Below the pieces are notes generated by a model, which made no database searches, had not been told where the DNA came from, and worked only from the letters and a program-made list of their open reading frames with translations. Position numbers and translations under genes: made by a program. A DNA stretch of 64,000 nucleotides from Siniperca chuatsi (taxonomy: Eukaryota > Chordata > Actinopteri > Centrarchiformes > Sinipercidae): positions 18,450,455-18,514,454 of the forward strand of contig NC_058051.1 of NCBI RefSeq assembly GCF_020085105.1, given 5' to 3'. This document shows positions 13,201 through 27,600 of this stretch, one piece after another. Numbering within the stretch: position 1 is the first letter of the stretch; each line of letters begins with the position of its first letter.

Positions 13201-16095
13201 TCTGTCTATTTCTCACTTGTTATCTGTCTCTCTCGCAGATGTCTCTGGCATGCTAAAGCTCTTGCTTAGCAACACTTTCTGCCAGCACATGCGCTACACT
13301 TCTTCTATCAATAATTAATGGTAGCTCTGACCTACAACTATGCCCACACAAAAGCACCCATGCATTCAAACTAATGGGCACACATACACACACACACACA
13401 CACATACTGACACACAGAGAGTTAAACATACTTGAACAGAAAAAACTGCGAGAATGAGGACAAGTTCATTCGGAAGAAAGAACAATATTGCAATTTAATC
13501 ATTTTCAACTATATGGAGCATGAGCCCTGCAATAAATAGAAAACATTTGAAATTAAAACAATATTTAAAACCTAGATTGTTGTTGTAATATTTTGTATGT
13601 CTGCCCTACTCATGTACGTAAATGGGGTGGACAAAGTTAGAAATATCTTCAATATAATGACGTTAAATACAAAAGCACCATTTACAAAAGCCTCAAAAAT
13701 GACCATAGAGCTAAATCACCACCGCATGTGAAATGCACCACTGCGACATCTATCCAACGCAACACAACCATCATTGCTGCTTAGCTTTAATCAGCCTCAC
13801 CACAACCAAGATATCTGCTATCACAACAGCTATAACATTTCTGTGCAGGTATGTGTGTGTGTGCGGTCAGAGCAAAGATGCCAAACATCAACTATACTGA
13901 TGTGTTGTATTCTCAAATTAACTCCTACGTTATTTGACTGCCTGAACACATTCTAAACTTTTTTTAAACCTTCGTATAACCAGGGAAGTATTGCTGAATC
14001 GCTGAGAGCAATGTTCTCTTTGTCACGAACACCCTGTTCACACCCACACACATTCACACCCAAAAGCCACCCAGCACAACCACTGACTGATCTGCTGGCC
14101 ACCAAGCAGCTCCACTGGAGCAGTTGGGGGTTAGGGGCACTTCAGTTGTGGTAATGAGGGAGTGGCCCTTGCTCAGTGATCTCAGTGGTGGCAAGCGCTA
14201 CTCTTTCAATTCCCACCCAGAATTCTCTGTATTGAAACATAGGCTTGTGACCCGCAGGCTCGTCAAAGCTTTAGGCCACCACTTCCAGCTTCACAGAGTA
14301 TTCGTTGCAGGACTATTGCATTGGATTGTACACTGCTATAGCGTCTGCTGTGCTCCATGGAAACAAAATAAGTGATCGTAGACAGAGCTGCAGGTGACAG
14401 AACATAGGCTTCATAACAAACAAATCTATACATCTATACAGGGCCTTATCCTTTTGTCCATGTCAATTGTGCATAAGGAGGGATTACTGCTGTCAGAGCA
14501 TGTCCCACAGACTGGCATGCCCACTGCTGCCACAATCCTAATCTTCTACTGACCATATGTGTGTTAATGTGTTACTGTGAGTGTGTGTCTTTTTTTACCT
14601 CCTGTGCAAATTTAAGTATTTATAAGTTCCGTGGAGAGTGTGAGTATTAACTCCTTATCAACAATGGTTAGAGTACAGTTAGAGTACAATGGGTCGAAAT
14701 TAAGTCATGCAAGAGAGCATGTCATCAAAGACTATCTTCTCTGCTCCGCATGTGTCAGAGGGCCGAGCATATGGAATGAATAGGATCAAACGTAACACTA
14801 TAGCAATAAGTGCCGGCATCCTGAATGAAGGATACGGTCAAAAGGTTCAATTCTAGCCTCAAGGCAATGGTGTCATATATGCCATGCACAGACTAGAACA
14901 TGCACAGATCCTACATAGACACAAACACATACTCACACACACATTCATCAATCACATTCCCATCCCTTCTCCATCAGTGAGAGAAAAAGGAAACACATTT
15001 GCTTGCCACAAATGTGAAAACGTGTCCACCTATCAGCTCAATGGCTTAAAAGAGCAGTTTGAAAAGACAAAGGGAAAGCCTTGCAGAGAAATAGGGAAGG
15101 GGTGGAGGGGGTGAAGAGAAGGTTTGAGGGGTGTAATTTTGTCCCGATAAACTTTTCCGCTCAAACATTCTGGGCAATCAACAGAGCGTGGCGACTATGT
15201 GGTGCCCGGGGTGTGGTGGGGAGAAGGGAGCATTGGTGTGTGTGTATGTGTGTATGTGTGAGTGTTTGCTGATGGTATTTACAGTGGTCTTCTAATGTTA
15301 GTTGAGAGGGGCTTCATTAGCAGAGGCTGAAAGTAGCCAATCAAGAATAGAGCCCTAAAAAGCCCCACCCAGGACAGGGGCTTTTCACCGATTAACCTAA
15401 CTTCAACAGATAGCATATCAGCCTGTGGAGAAAGAATGGGACATGTTGACGCACAGACAGACATACGTACACGAGCAGAAAGGCAGATGAGAAAGGAGCA
15501 AGGAGAAGACATTAAAATGTTGTAGCTGAAACATTTGAGTGAGCAAAAAGAAAAAGCAGGAAAGTGATTACAAAAAAGACGGATTTACTGACATGAACTT
15601 CCACTTCTCAACATGCTGGCACTAGAAGGTTTTAAAAAGCTACATTTCTGAAGTTCATCAGCGTTTGAGAGAGGATGCGGGGGCAGACAGAGAGGGCCTG
15701 CCAAAAACAGCAGCAGGACTTCTGAAGCCAGTCATACTATAGAAAAACAGCGGAGCCATAAGTGCTTTGCCCTTATGTTCTCAACACTAGAGCAATGCTA
15801 CATACTCAGTCGTGCTGATCCAATACTGAGTGAGATGTCTTCATGTACAGTAGGGGCCCTAACTCTATCCAGAGCCCCTAAGGACCATATGAAATCTGCA
15901 GTACGATATGTATGAAAGTAGATATGCCATCTCCAAGTAAAAATCTCACAGTGAGAGTGTGCATGTGTGTGTGCACGCCCTTGGCAGCAGGTCAGGGCTG
16001 GGCAGGAACAGACCAGTGGTGCGGCTGTTATTACTGGGTCTATGGGGACCTGGCGGCTGGGGAGAGACGATTAGGCCCAGATTTATGCCTCTCGG

Positions 16096-16138
<43 letters not shown>

Positions 16139-17799
16139 CATCACACATAACTTAACTCACAGTTTGTGTTTGTAACCCATGGTAGTTAAATTCTAATGGA
16201 ACACTGCCACTTTGTGGACATTGCTAGTACTGCAATAATTTACATTTGTCAGGAAACATTATAGAGGAGAGGCTGTTTGAAAAGAAGAACTCAAACATAC
16301 TATATGGCTTCCACATTATTCTAACAAGTGATGGTGATGTTGACCAGTCAAGTGTAATCATTTTATCTCCAGAGCCAATTGAATAGGCTGACATAGATGT
16401 GCCAGTGTTTCTATGTCGGCTTGTGCAGCTAAGACAGTCTGACAGCTGACAACGTTGAAAAGGAAACACAGGCGAGAAAGCACCACTACACACACCATCC
16501 CCTGACAACACACATCAGCAGGTGAAGGAGTGATGGAGCTCTGTATCCATACATAACTTCACATCTGGCCATGGTCTGTAAGTCTTGAGCAGTACAACAG
16601 AGTGAGAAAGGGGAACAGACAATTCTCTGTGGACCCTTACTCAATTCTGATTTGCATCATACAAACCTACATAGGTTTATACATTTTCACACCCATAGTC
16701 TAACACTTCCTTTCATAAAAAAAAATAATATAAACACAAATTTAAGGTGATAACTTTTCTTCAAACCAGCAAAGACTACCAAGAAACCCCAGTGCCAACC
16801 CTCAGCCATGTTTGAAGGATAAATAAAAGCAGAGGTGAACTGAAAATGGAGGCCCTTATTATCCCAGCTCAAACTAAACAAGCTGGATCATTTAAAGGAG
16901 AGTAATGGTAATGGTAATGAAAGGCAGTTGGGCTGCTTTCCTTTGGAGCTAATCAAAAGAACTAAGAGTAGTGCCCCCTAATAGAGGCAATAGCTGCACT
17001 ACCATCACCGTCTTGCCTTCACTAACCATGACAAGTGCAAGTGTAAGGATAAATTACCACTCTGACACATAAACAAAGGCAAGAGGCCTTCACAGGAAGT
17101 ATGTTGCTTCTTACAGTTAAATAAGTGCATAGAAATCCTTCAATTAAACTGTACTCAGCCTAACCTTTAACACTCAAATTCCACACAAATCAGACGTCAG
17201 ACAACTTGACTATTCTTCACCACAATGTTAATAAACTACATTTTGAAATCCCCAAATGTTAATGTTTCATAAATGTTGATTTTTTTTTTAGTGTCTGAAA
17301 TAGTTAAAAATTAGTATTACTTTCTAAAAACAGTTCAGATTCTTATAATTCACTACTGGACATTTATTAAGAGGCAGTTTTTTCGAAATTTTTTGACTAC
17401 CATTTAATGTGTAATAGTAGCTCAGTTACCAGGAACTATTTTTATTTAGAATTTATTTGTTGCACATAAAACAACTTTGTCAGTGAAGCTGACAATGCAT
17501 TTTATGCATCAACACTACATTATTCCTTATGTGAATATGTTTTCCTAATCCTCATTATAATACAATGATTTTGTGACTAGCTTGGTATTATTATTAAACA
17601 AATTATAAAAATAACATTTTATTTTAACTTAAATGTAATGGACCATGCACAGTGTTACAGTAATCTTACCTTCTGATGTGCATACAATACACACAATAAA
17701 AATACTGTAAGCCAGGCTTTTAGTTTGGCTCAAAAACTGAAAAATGAACTGCTATACTTTGATCAGCTCAGCTGTGTGTGCGTGGGTATATATACATAT

Positions 17800-17847
<48 letters not shown>

Positions 17848-18576
17848 CACACACACACACACACACACACACACTCCACCACCCCATCTCAACCTCAGAG
17901 GAGTGGAGGCCAGAAGGAGACGAGGGGGAAAAAAACGAAAGAACAACAATCGCCTCTCTTTTCAATCACGGCGGTCAGTGTGTTTTCCCTCATTAATCAT
18001 ACATTAATATTCAGACAAACACAGTCTGTTTTTCTACCTTAGAAAAACACTCCTTTCTCCCATCTCTCCCTCTCCCTCTCTCACCTCACCTCTCAGACCC
18101 AGTCACCCCCTCCTCCTCCATTACACCCACAGTATGTGTTAAGCTGTCAAGCAGTTAAAAATAGCACAGCACACAGAGTGTGTGAGAACAGGTACTCACC
18201 TCTTACACACACAGCATGGTTAGGTCCGGTACATTACGCACACACACACACACATACAAGTACACACATGCACAGCAGTGGTTGCATTAGCATGGGCTGA
18301 AATACCCACACTCCCCTTTGACAAAATCATCACAGTGACCAAACACCCAGCATGGGTGGATATCCCATCAGCCACCGGCAGCCCAGAGAGGGAGTGTCCT
18401 CGCTAGAAGCGCTAAGCCGACAGGCCCCAGATGTGCACGCATGCTCACATACACACACAAACACTCACATGCAATCATTCTGACTGGGCACGGCAGACAT
18501 AGAGGTAGACAAATAACAAATAGACAGAAAAACAAGATCGTGACACAAACAATAGCAGAGGCATGCACAGACATGC

Positions 18577-18617
<41 letters not shown>

Positions 18618-21600
18618 ACAGAGAGGTAGAGAAATTAAAGGCTAAGAAGATTTAGGAGTTAAAAATAAACAAGGCAGAAGTAAGGAGCACAGAGCAGCCT
18701 ACTACTAACCCTCCTGGCAGAGGATATAGAGACACCTGTGCTATACCACCACTCACTGCAGGCCTGGTAATTTTAAATTCTTAATCAATAAAATTGAGTC
18801 TCTGAGGAAGACAGAAAACACAGGAAAGAGTGAGGTATGAGCATACCAATACCAAACAATTTGTCCTAATTTAACTTTTGATGGGCTGCAATACATTTTT
18901 AAATTCCACTGCACAACAAGCTCACTGCGTACAGCATGTGTGCTGTAGAATAAATGCCAAATGCTATGCACAACGTATAGACAAGTGGAATATGAGCAAC
19001 TGCCATATGTGCATGTGCATACTCAGAAACACACACACACGCACACAAACCAACTGAGTCAGATTGTAAAACTGCATGGCTGAACACAGGCTTAGAGCTC
19101 TCTGTATGTTAATCTGGCCCATTAATAAGACCTGCTGAGCTGCTTTCTGGTCCCACACTCTACATAATACACACACACACAAACACACACATTCACAATT
19201 TAAAAAAACTCCCATTATTCTATCAAAATGATACATGATAAATCATATATATCGACATACTGCCCAGCCCTACTTTAAAACTTTGATACTATCGATGAAT
19301 GGCTCAAATACATAACCATTCACCCCCTGAGAAGAAAAACACACCTCTCTCACATGCATGTTCTCCAGCTGTGCTTCAGCCTCCTGCGCCGCCATGGTTA
19401 TGATGCCTGTCCGCTGTCCCCGACCCCAGTGTCCCTGAACTTGACCTTGGCCCTGAAGCATCTCCAGCAGCCTCTGGATGCTCTCGTCCCGGGCGCCCAG
19501 CGTCTGCTTCTGAGAGTCGATTCTCATCTCCATCTCCTCCATGGTCTTCCTTAGCAGGAACAGCTCCTTGGCCTGCCGCTCATGCTCCGACTGCAGCCGG
19601 AAGAAATTTTCCTCTGATGGATCGAGAGGATGAGATGAGGAGAAGCCATCACACCCAGGCACCTGGCAGGGGCTGCAGGCCCGGAGCGAGCTAGAGCTGG
19701 GCACTACCACCGAACCTTGGCTGGGACTGTAGAGGGGCTGATTTGGGCTGTTCCTCGGCCCAGGCTGAAGGGTGTTGGCTGGGCTGATTCTCTGTGCAGC
19801 TACTGCAGTGTTACACCCATAACCAGGGCTGTGAATGATGACATCAGCTTCCTGTTGTCTCGAATTGTGGGTGTTGGATGGGCTGGCTCTCAGGCTGTTC
19901 TTCGGGCCAGGACTGTGCAGGTTGCTGGGGCTTTGTCTGGGGCTGTAGCCAGGGCTGAGCCCCCCTCTGTGGTCCTGGTCCATATGGAGTTCTCGATAGG
20001 AGCCAGAGTTCCCCTGCTGTCGCTGTTGCTGCATCTCCCTGTGAGCCCTGAGCTCCTCCTGAAGCTCCTGAACGGTCAACGGAAGCTGCTACAAAGACAG
20101 AGAACAATTAAGCACCCATTAATTCGATAAGCATACAGACACATATTAAAAATTCCTAAGCACATGATGACACACAAAAAATATATGGTGGTGTACATAA
20201 AACAGACCTTGTTTCTTCTGATGTCCCCTGGCTGCAGCAGAGAGATGCAACATAAGAAAGACACACAATGCATAAAGCCAAAATAGAAAGGAGATTAAAA
20301 GAAATACCCCTAAATATCAAACCATTATGTAGATTACTTCAAGCTGTTGGGTGATGGTTACATGATTTGGCCACCAGGGGGGGATATTTCTCTTCAAAAC
20401 ACAGGGAGAATACATAGAAGGTACTGTAAGCAAGAGTGACTTGGGTTTGTTTGCAGAACATCAAAGGGGGGGAAAGACAGGATAAAGGAGGATGTTATTC
20501 CAGATGAAAACAAATTAACAATTTATGAAAACAAAAAGACTGAAAATTTCCATGTTTACAGATTACCAATCACAGTGACAGTTACTAGCCTACATGCAAT
20601 GAGCTTCATGGGAGCCCAATTGTGCCACTCAGTAATCAATTGATAAACTTACAAATCAATAATTAATTAAGGACACAATTAAGACATTGCAAACCAGTGG
20701 GCAGGCTAATAAAACAGAATACTCAAGAGTTTGTTCCTTAATAAATTACATTAGTAAGCAAAACTGTAAACAAAATGGTAAAATAAAGTATGTAAAGTAA
20801 GTACATTATCTACACGGTTTCTTGGCTGTAACATCATATAGAGCAGAAAACTTTAAATGTCATGTGCATTCTCTTAAAAACATTCCCTGTTATGTAGCAT
20901 GGAATGACATTTAAAGACCTTTGCCTTGTATTAAATTTTATGGGTTTAAGCAGTGTTTGTCTGCACAGTGTGGGTTTGTAAACTCATCACAGCATGAGCA
21001 AGACTGAAGACGTTTACTGTTGTAATGGCTGACGGATTTGTCAATACATTTATCACTTATCACTCAACTGATTACTAAGTGACACAAGTGGGGCCCGATA
21101 GAGTGTTGCTGGGGATAACACATTTCACTCAACATTACTGCTTTTGCCGCATGTTGCAGTGCAAAGTAATGCATAATACAATATGCCAATTTACATTCAC
21201 AGCTCTCAGCTTTCCTGACTGGCAAATGGACATTCATTCTGTGCTTGACAGTGGACAGAGAGCACTCTTGATGATTGACTGCGCAGGGTGAGAAAAAGCT
21301 ATAAAGAAATCAAATAAAAGGAAAAAAACAGAAACACACACACACACACAGCATCTTACTCAACATACAGTATGTCAAATATTCATTGGCAAAAACCCTA
21401 AACAGAAGTTAAATTACTAATCTTTGAGAAGATATTACTAATTTTTCCTCAAATATTGGTACTGCTCTGCCCGAGTCCAGAAGGTGGGGAGCGCCAAGGA
21501 CACAGAGTCGAGATGTAGGAGGAAGGCGAGAGTGAACACAGATAATCAATGCAACAAGCTAGCACTGAATATCAAGTCAGAGTGGGTGGACAATCCTCCG

Positions 21601-24600
21601 CACAAACATACACACACACGCACACTCACAGCCAAGACTGTAGACACAAATACGTATGTACAAGCGTACACACACACACACACACACACATAACAAACAG
21701 ATGGTTGGGGGACAACACTAGTCATTGCAGCTGAGAGAAAAGGTGACATTCCATATGCTAATTACAAAGTTCTCTTGTCAGACTGAACTCTTCCCAGAGT
21801 GTCTCGAAGGGCAAAAACAGGGGAAGCAGTGAAGAAAAAAAGGAGAAAAGTGATAATCTGAAAGGAGAGATGGGGGATAGAGGTGATAAGGGAGAGTGAG
21901 GTGACAGCAGATAAGAGTTAGAATAACATGTTTTTCAAAATAAACAAGTAATTGAAAGAAACTGAGCATTTATCTGATTTTATATGAGAGGGCTGTAAAC
22001 ATTGTGAGAGAAAGATAAGGTTAAAGTTGAGAGACAAAAAAGGATGGAAACAGTTTAATGAGAGATCAATATTGCTGACAAAGTTGCAATTATTATCAGC
22101 TGCAGCTGAACATGCCCTAGGTGTGTGTGTCCCTAAGAAAGAGGGAGGGAGAGAGAGCGTGTAAGAGAAAGACAGACAGAAAGAAAGTAAGAGAGAGAGT
22201 AAGATAATGCTTTATAATGAATAATGTTTTGCTAGCAAGATGTACAAGCTAAGGTAAAGCAAACTGTCTTACTTTGTCTGTCTTACTTACAGCAACAACA
22301 GAACTGAATGACAAATGATACTAAAATTGGACATCGCACTAGTGGGTGTATGGCACATTGATTTTCAGTTTGAACTTTTATTAATCTAGAAATGTTAAAG
22401 ATGGTGTGCATTAAGATGCTGTTAATTCAGGGGAGTGATCAAGGACAATTTAATTCAGCATGAGGAAAAACTGATAAATCAGCATACTTTGTTATTCCGA
22501 CGACAGGCTGCATATGGGGGCAGCAGGACGCATCATAACTGGTTTCTATCGGGGGCCTTGTACAGTGTGCAGGATCTTTTCTACTTATTTGTCTAATGGT
22601 GGCTTTTCTGATGCAACTGTTCCTTGAATTCTATGGTGCCATTTTTGAATGATGATTAATAAAATTAATTAATTCAGCTTCTAGAAGACTATTATATTTT
22701 AGTATAAAATACCAAAATTCTCTACAGCAATGCTTTCATTCTCATAAGGCTATGTAAGGCTTCTCATAAGGTACATAAGGGTACGGATTAGGTACTGTAA
22801 GTGGTTTCAGTAGATAAACGAATATAAAAGAAGAAAAGCGTTAAGGTAAAAAGACATGAGAGTGTGTTAGTGTGGGAGAGACAAATGAGTCTACACTTGA
22901 AAAAAAGTAATATACTAGTTGTATGGGTGTGTCGCCTGAAGGAGCAGAACAGAGACAAAAACGCCCATCTATCACAGACAGGGCCAAGTCAGGACAAGCC
23001 TGCATATACACAGAGATTTAACATTGACTGTCCTGCCCTATTTTGATGCCACAGACATGTGAATCTCAACATCAGTACTTCAGCGGCAAACAAATTTATT
23101 GTTTATAAACCTTTCTGAAATCTGTCAGTTTTGTGGGTGGTAGTGTAAAGTAGTGTGTGTATCTTTTTGTGTACCTGTATGAGTTGTGTGTGCATGTGGC
23201 TTAAAGAAGAGAGGTAAATGCAGACCTTCATGTAATTTTTGCTGTTTGTTAAGGAAGCATTTTGAGAAACATTTATAAACCGAAACTTACTATGTGCCTG
23301 TACAAACAAGGTATTCTGTATTAATTTTCAAACTTTCAGTTTTTATTGTTTGGTTTTAAAATCTGAGGAAAGTGTGTGCGTGGGTGTGTGTGTCACAGTG
23401 TCCTCACACTGTATGACAATGTGAGATGAAAAAGCTATAAATACAAATGCAGAGGTGGCTCCTTGGTTACAAGAGGGAGGAGTCAGATGGAAGAGCACAG
23501 ATATTAAAGTTTTTGCATGCTTGTGTGAGAGAGATGAAGAGATGAAGAGCAAGGAAGAAATATATCTTATTCAGAATTCTAGGTATTTTCCTCCAGAGAA
23601 ACACTTCTATTTTTCCACCAGACAATCACAGACACTCGAGGAAGTAAAATGCCACACAGCCAAATGGAGAAACAGAGGGCCGGCAAGATAGGAAATAGAA
23701 GAAAGATAGACAAGTAAAGAACAGATATATAGTAGCTATGCAGTGAGGCAGACAGATGGATAATGCCTCAGACTGAGTGGGACAGATTCCAGGGAGAGGT
23801 GGCACAGGACAGACTGGTCACTATCCCTTCAGGAGTAGCTGTGAGCTTTTTTAGAATCTGGCTAACACTTAGAATGGCTGCCACTAGGGCACGTTCCCAT
23901 GGAAACACAGACAGCACTGAGCCTAGCAAACATCTTCACAAATGAACTGCACAGAAGCCTTTCTATGCAACCTTGAAGACAAGAACAAAAACTATGATGC
24001 GAGAGGTATGATGTGCAGAAGAGATGGGCGGGTCAACACAAAAAGTCTGGATGTGATGTGTGAGCGGACAAATCAAAGAGTTTTGTTTCAAAATGAGATT
24101 TCCACCCCTTTGAAAAATGTGACATCTTCTCTAATAAAGACTTGTTGCTGTTAAAGTGAGTTAATGTTGAATACTGAAGTTGTTGAGCATTTAAATTTAT
24201 GTGGATGAAATTGCTTGTTTTTCTCACAATTGTCTAAAGAGTGGAAATATAGTATTTTTGAAACAAACTCTTTCTCACCTGCAAATCCTCTTGGTTAGTC
24301 CTGTACTGGTCTTTCAGAACAGAGGTCCTCACTCCCTCCTCCTGCCTAACCCCCTTGTCTCTTTTCACATCTGGGCTCCAGAAGTTGACATTGTTCATGC
24401 TGGGGCCCGTCCTTCCATCCCTTCCTCCATCCAGTTCTCTCCTCAGGTTGTCATTGTCCCTCTGTAGCTCCCTCACCTGAGCCTGGAGATCAAACGTGGA
24501 GACCTCTCCAAGTCCAGCCGAATCCAGTGCCTGTGGATGTCTCCCAGACTGGTGCCGCAGACTGGAAGTCCCTGCAGGATGCAAGGTTTGGTCCCCATAG

Positions 24601-27600
24601 GGGTCTGACAGGTGATGCAGCCCATAGGAGGTGATGTTTGGGCTGCTGCCCATGGCTGTTGTCCGGTTAGTGTAGGAGGAGCGGCTAGTGCTCCTGCCCA
24701 GTGTCATGGTGCCTTTGGGGTACCCACCAGAGGGTTCCAAGGAATCCCGCTCAGTCGGGTACATGGTGCCTGAAGTGGCATAGGCAGCACTCAAAGACTG
24801 GATGTTCTCCATAGACAGGGTTTTACCCCCTGGAGCTGTCGCTGAACCATGAGTTACTCCTTTGTCTGCTGCTGTGCCAGGTTTGATCTTCGAACTTGGC
24901 CTCGACACCGATCCTTGACCTCCAGTCAATTTAGACGCTGGTGCAGGGCCACCCCCTGACACAGAGCCTGGTTCTAGCCCCGATCGGGAGCCTGGTGCTG
25001 AGCTTACAGCCTGTTTGCCTTTCCCCTGTTTGGGGGATCTGGAAAAGCGTGAATGAGATGTGCTGCTATCAGTGTGCCCACTACTCTTTGGGCCAGCAGA
25101 GAGCTTGCTCTGCGAGGGCTTGGCTCTAATGTTTAAAGGCATTTTTTTATATGGCAGTCGACTTCTGAGAGGAAACTGTTAAGGTTGGGAATATTTTCAT
25201 GTTCCTTTATAGAACCAGAATGAATAACAAGGTTTAGAATAAAGGCCACCTCTCAGCCTCTCAGTTTTCACCTGTCCATCCCTGATTGTTTAGGGCTTGA
25301 GGCTGAGTCTTATTTTGTCCTATTAGAAGACAGTGGCAGTGACTATTGGCTAGAGGGCTCCCAGACACACAGGTCAGAGGTCTTGTGGTTTCAGCTACAA
25401 TGCAGGACATGATGGATTCTAGACAGGTAAAAGAGGGGCAAATATAGAGAGAAAGACCAATCATATTAAAAAGAAATAACACAAGCAGCATCACTACATG
25501 GTTCATAGGGCTGGTTATCGTTTTACGATACTGTTGCCAATAGAAGACCAAGTTTCATACTGATACCAAGACTTTTTTGTTACTTTGCTTTGAGCAATGT
25601 AAAGATGTTTTTCTGCAAAATCCGTTTTTTTAACAATATATTCAAAACGTCTGGAAATGCTGTCTAAACGTATGCACCTGTACAAGAACTTTGCCTAAAT
25701 GCATTTTTTTTAAACAGTCTCAAATTGACAGAATTATTATTTAAATCAGGAACTATCTGATCAAGAACAAGAATAAGTAACCAAGCCTACAAATCTGACC
25801 AATGCCAATTTTCTGTTCACTACCCAGCCCTACATGGTTCATGATAAAAATAAATAATTAAGACCTTATAGACTAATCGAGAAAACCAGTTACAGACAGA
25901 CATTTAGTATACTGTAGGGTGTTTTTTTTTTGCATCTTTCCCTGCTCAGGTGTGGCCAATCAAGAGCTAAAAGGCACCAGCATTTGATCAACTGAAAACC
26001 TCTGCCTCAGCTAATCAGGTGTGGGCAGAGCACGGGGGATAGAAAATTAGCAAGACTGTAGGTCCACAGGAGCAGCATTAGGGAGCACTGATGTAGTGAA
26101 AACTTCTCTTACTATTTCTACAGTATTCTGTAATCCTCTCTCTTCCTTATTTGTGGTTGTGAGAGTGATGGGAGGACAGGAAAACAATGTCTGTTTAACC
26201 ACCAGACATGTATGTATGTACTCATTATGTTCAGAACACCTTGCACAGCCACAGTTACCACAGTAGATAGGAGTAAAAACAGGGAAAGGGACCAGCTTCA
26301 CCATTTCAGCACCATGGACAGCACTCAATCTACTGTCATAAAGTATATGGACTCTAATGCCTGCTTAGGTCTAAAGGAAACAGGGACAAAATTGTGTAAT
26401 TGGCTATGGCCCATACACCGTATATATACAGTCTATGCTATGGCCATGGCAGACTGCAGAGGAAATTGGAAGGCCAGTCTTTATTATCCCTCTGGTGCAC
26501 TTGCAAAGCTCATCATCAGACTTTATCAGGGCTGAAGACATACCAGTACCTTAGGCTTTGACTGAAAATAGGCACTTGGAATTTAGGCTGAATCATACTT
26601 GGAAAGTACAGCATGATAAGACTGTGCCCATATTAGGATAAAATCACCATAAACAGTATTATACTACATGTCTATATAATACACAATATGGAGTCATTTG
26701 TTGTCTTTGAGGCAAAAAGCCGCACATTAATTCAGATCAGGTAGAAAATATCCTCAGGAAATCAAAGTAACCACAACCCAGTCCATGATGGACCAGATAT
26801 TAGGGACTGTTTGCAAAGCAGAAGCAAATCCAAATCATAATCCCTCCTCTAATCCAAGAGGATTGGGTGCTGGGAGTCACTGCACAGGATGCAACTGAGA
26901 GATTGGTTAAATCTGCTTGTCAGTCATAACATAGCTGTCAATCCCATATCCATCATTGTTTGAGACAATGAATTTAGCCTTATGTGGCAGCAGTAGCACC
27001 ATCAATTCCGTGTATCATGAATTGTGCATTTATATCCAAATTGACCGTGGGAATTCAATGATGATGGTTAAAATAAAATCACAAAGATATCTGTGTCTAA
27101 ACCTTTTCAAACAAGGAAACTGCCAACATGTTAGCTTACTGCTATTGAAGCTTTGTCTACAGATATGAGGCATCATTTGCATTAAGATGGAGGCATCATA
27201 AGTCAGTGGTCAGTTTCGATGGGCACGCGCCAAGTTTACGCAGCTGTATACCTCCTTGTCAAACCATACTGACAGGACGAAAGAACTGACAAAGAAAGAA
27301 AGGACGGGTGGAAATGCCAAAATAAAATGTCACAAGTAGGAAACGCCTCACTTCATACCGACCTCAAACATCAGCACTTACTTCTGAGTTGGTTGGTAGC
27401 CAGCTATTAACGCGAAAAGAAAACTCGAGTCACCACCCAAACTGCACTAGCGTAACTCGTTCATTTCCATGTCCACACGAGCCCCTCTCATACAGCTCAA
27501 CATGCTGCCAATCTAACGTACAAACTATGAGGTAAACTGCACTATATTTCATGGGTGGCACGAGTAAAACGGTCGTTGTGCATGTGACTGCGCAGCCTGG

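Larger units (their letters stand above)
12809..19344 (-). other. erc2-like intron between exons 3 and 4
   Basis: A 6.5-kb intron holding a dispersed repeat at 14037-14300, several microsatellites, and a solo MITE-like end (CTGCCCAGCCCTA, about 19260-19272). No exon of another gene recognised. Confidence 0.7.

Noticed and set aside
17744-18007. Frames with Tyr-Ile and Thr-His runs
   Set aside because: Translations of the AT and AC microsatellites.
19195-19272. A third complete hAT-like MITE
   Set aside because: Only the right-hand end (CTGCCCAGCCCTA) is visible. No matching left end or target duplication was found, so it is mentioned only as a solo end.
24201-24467. Plus-strand open frame across ERC exon 2
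   Set aside because: Shadow of the conserved minus-strand exon; its composition is the reverse complement of coding sequence.
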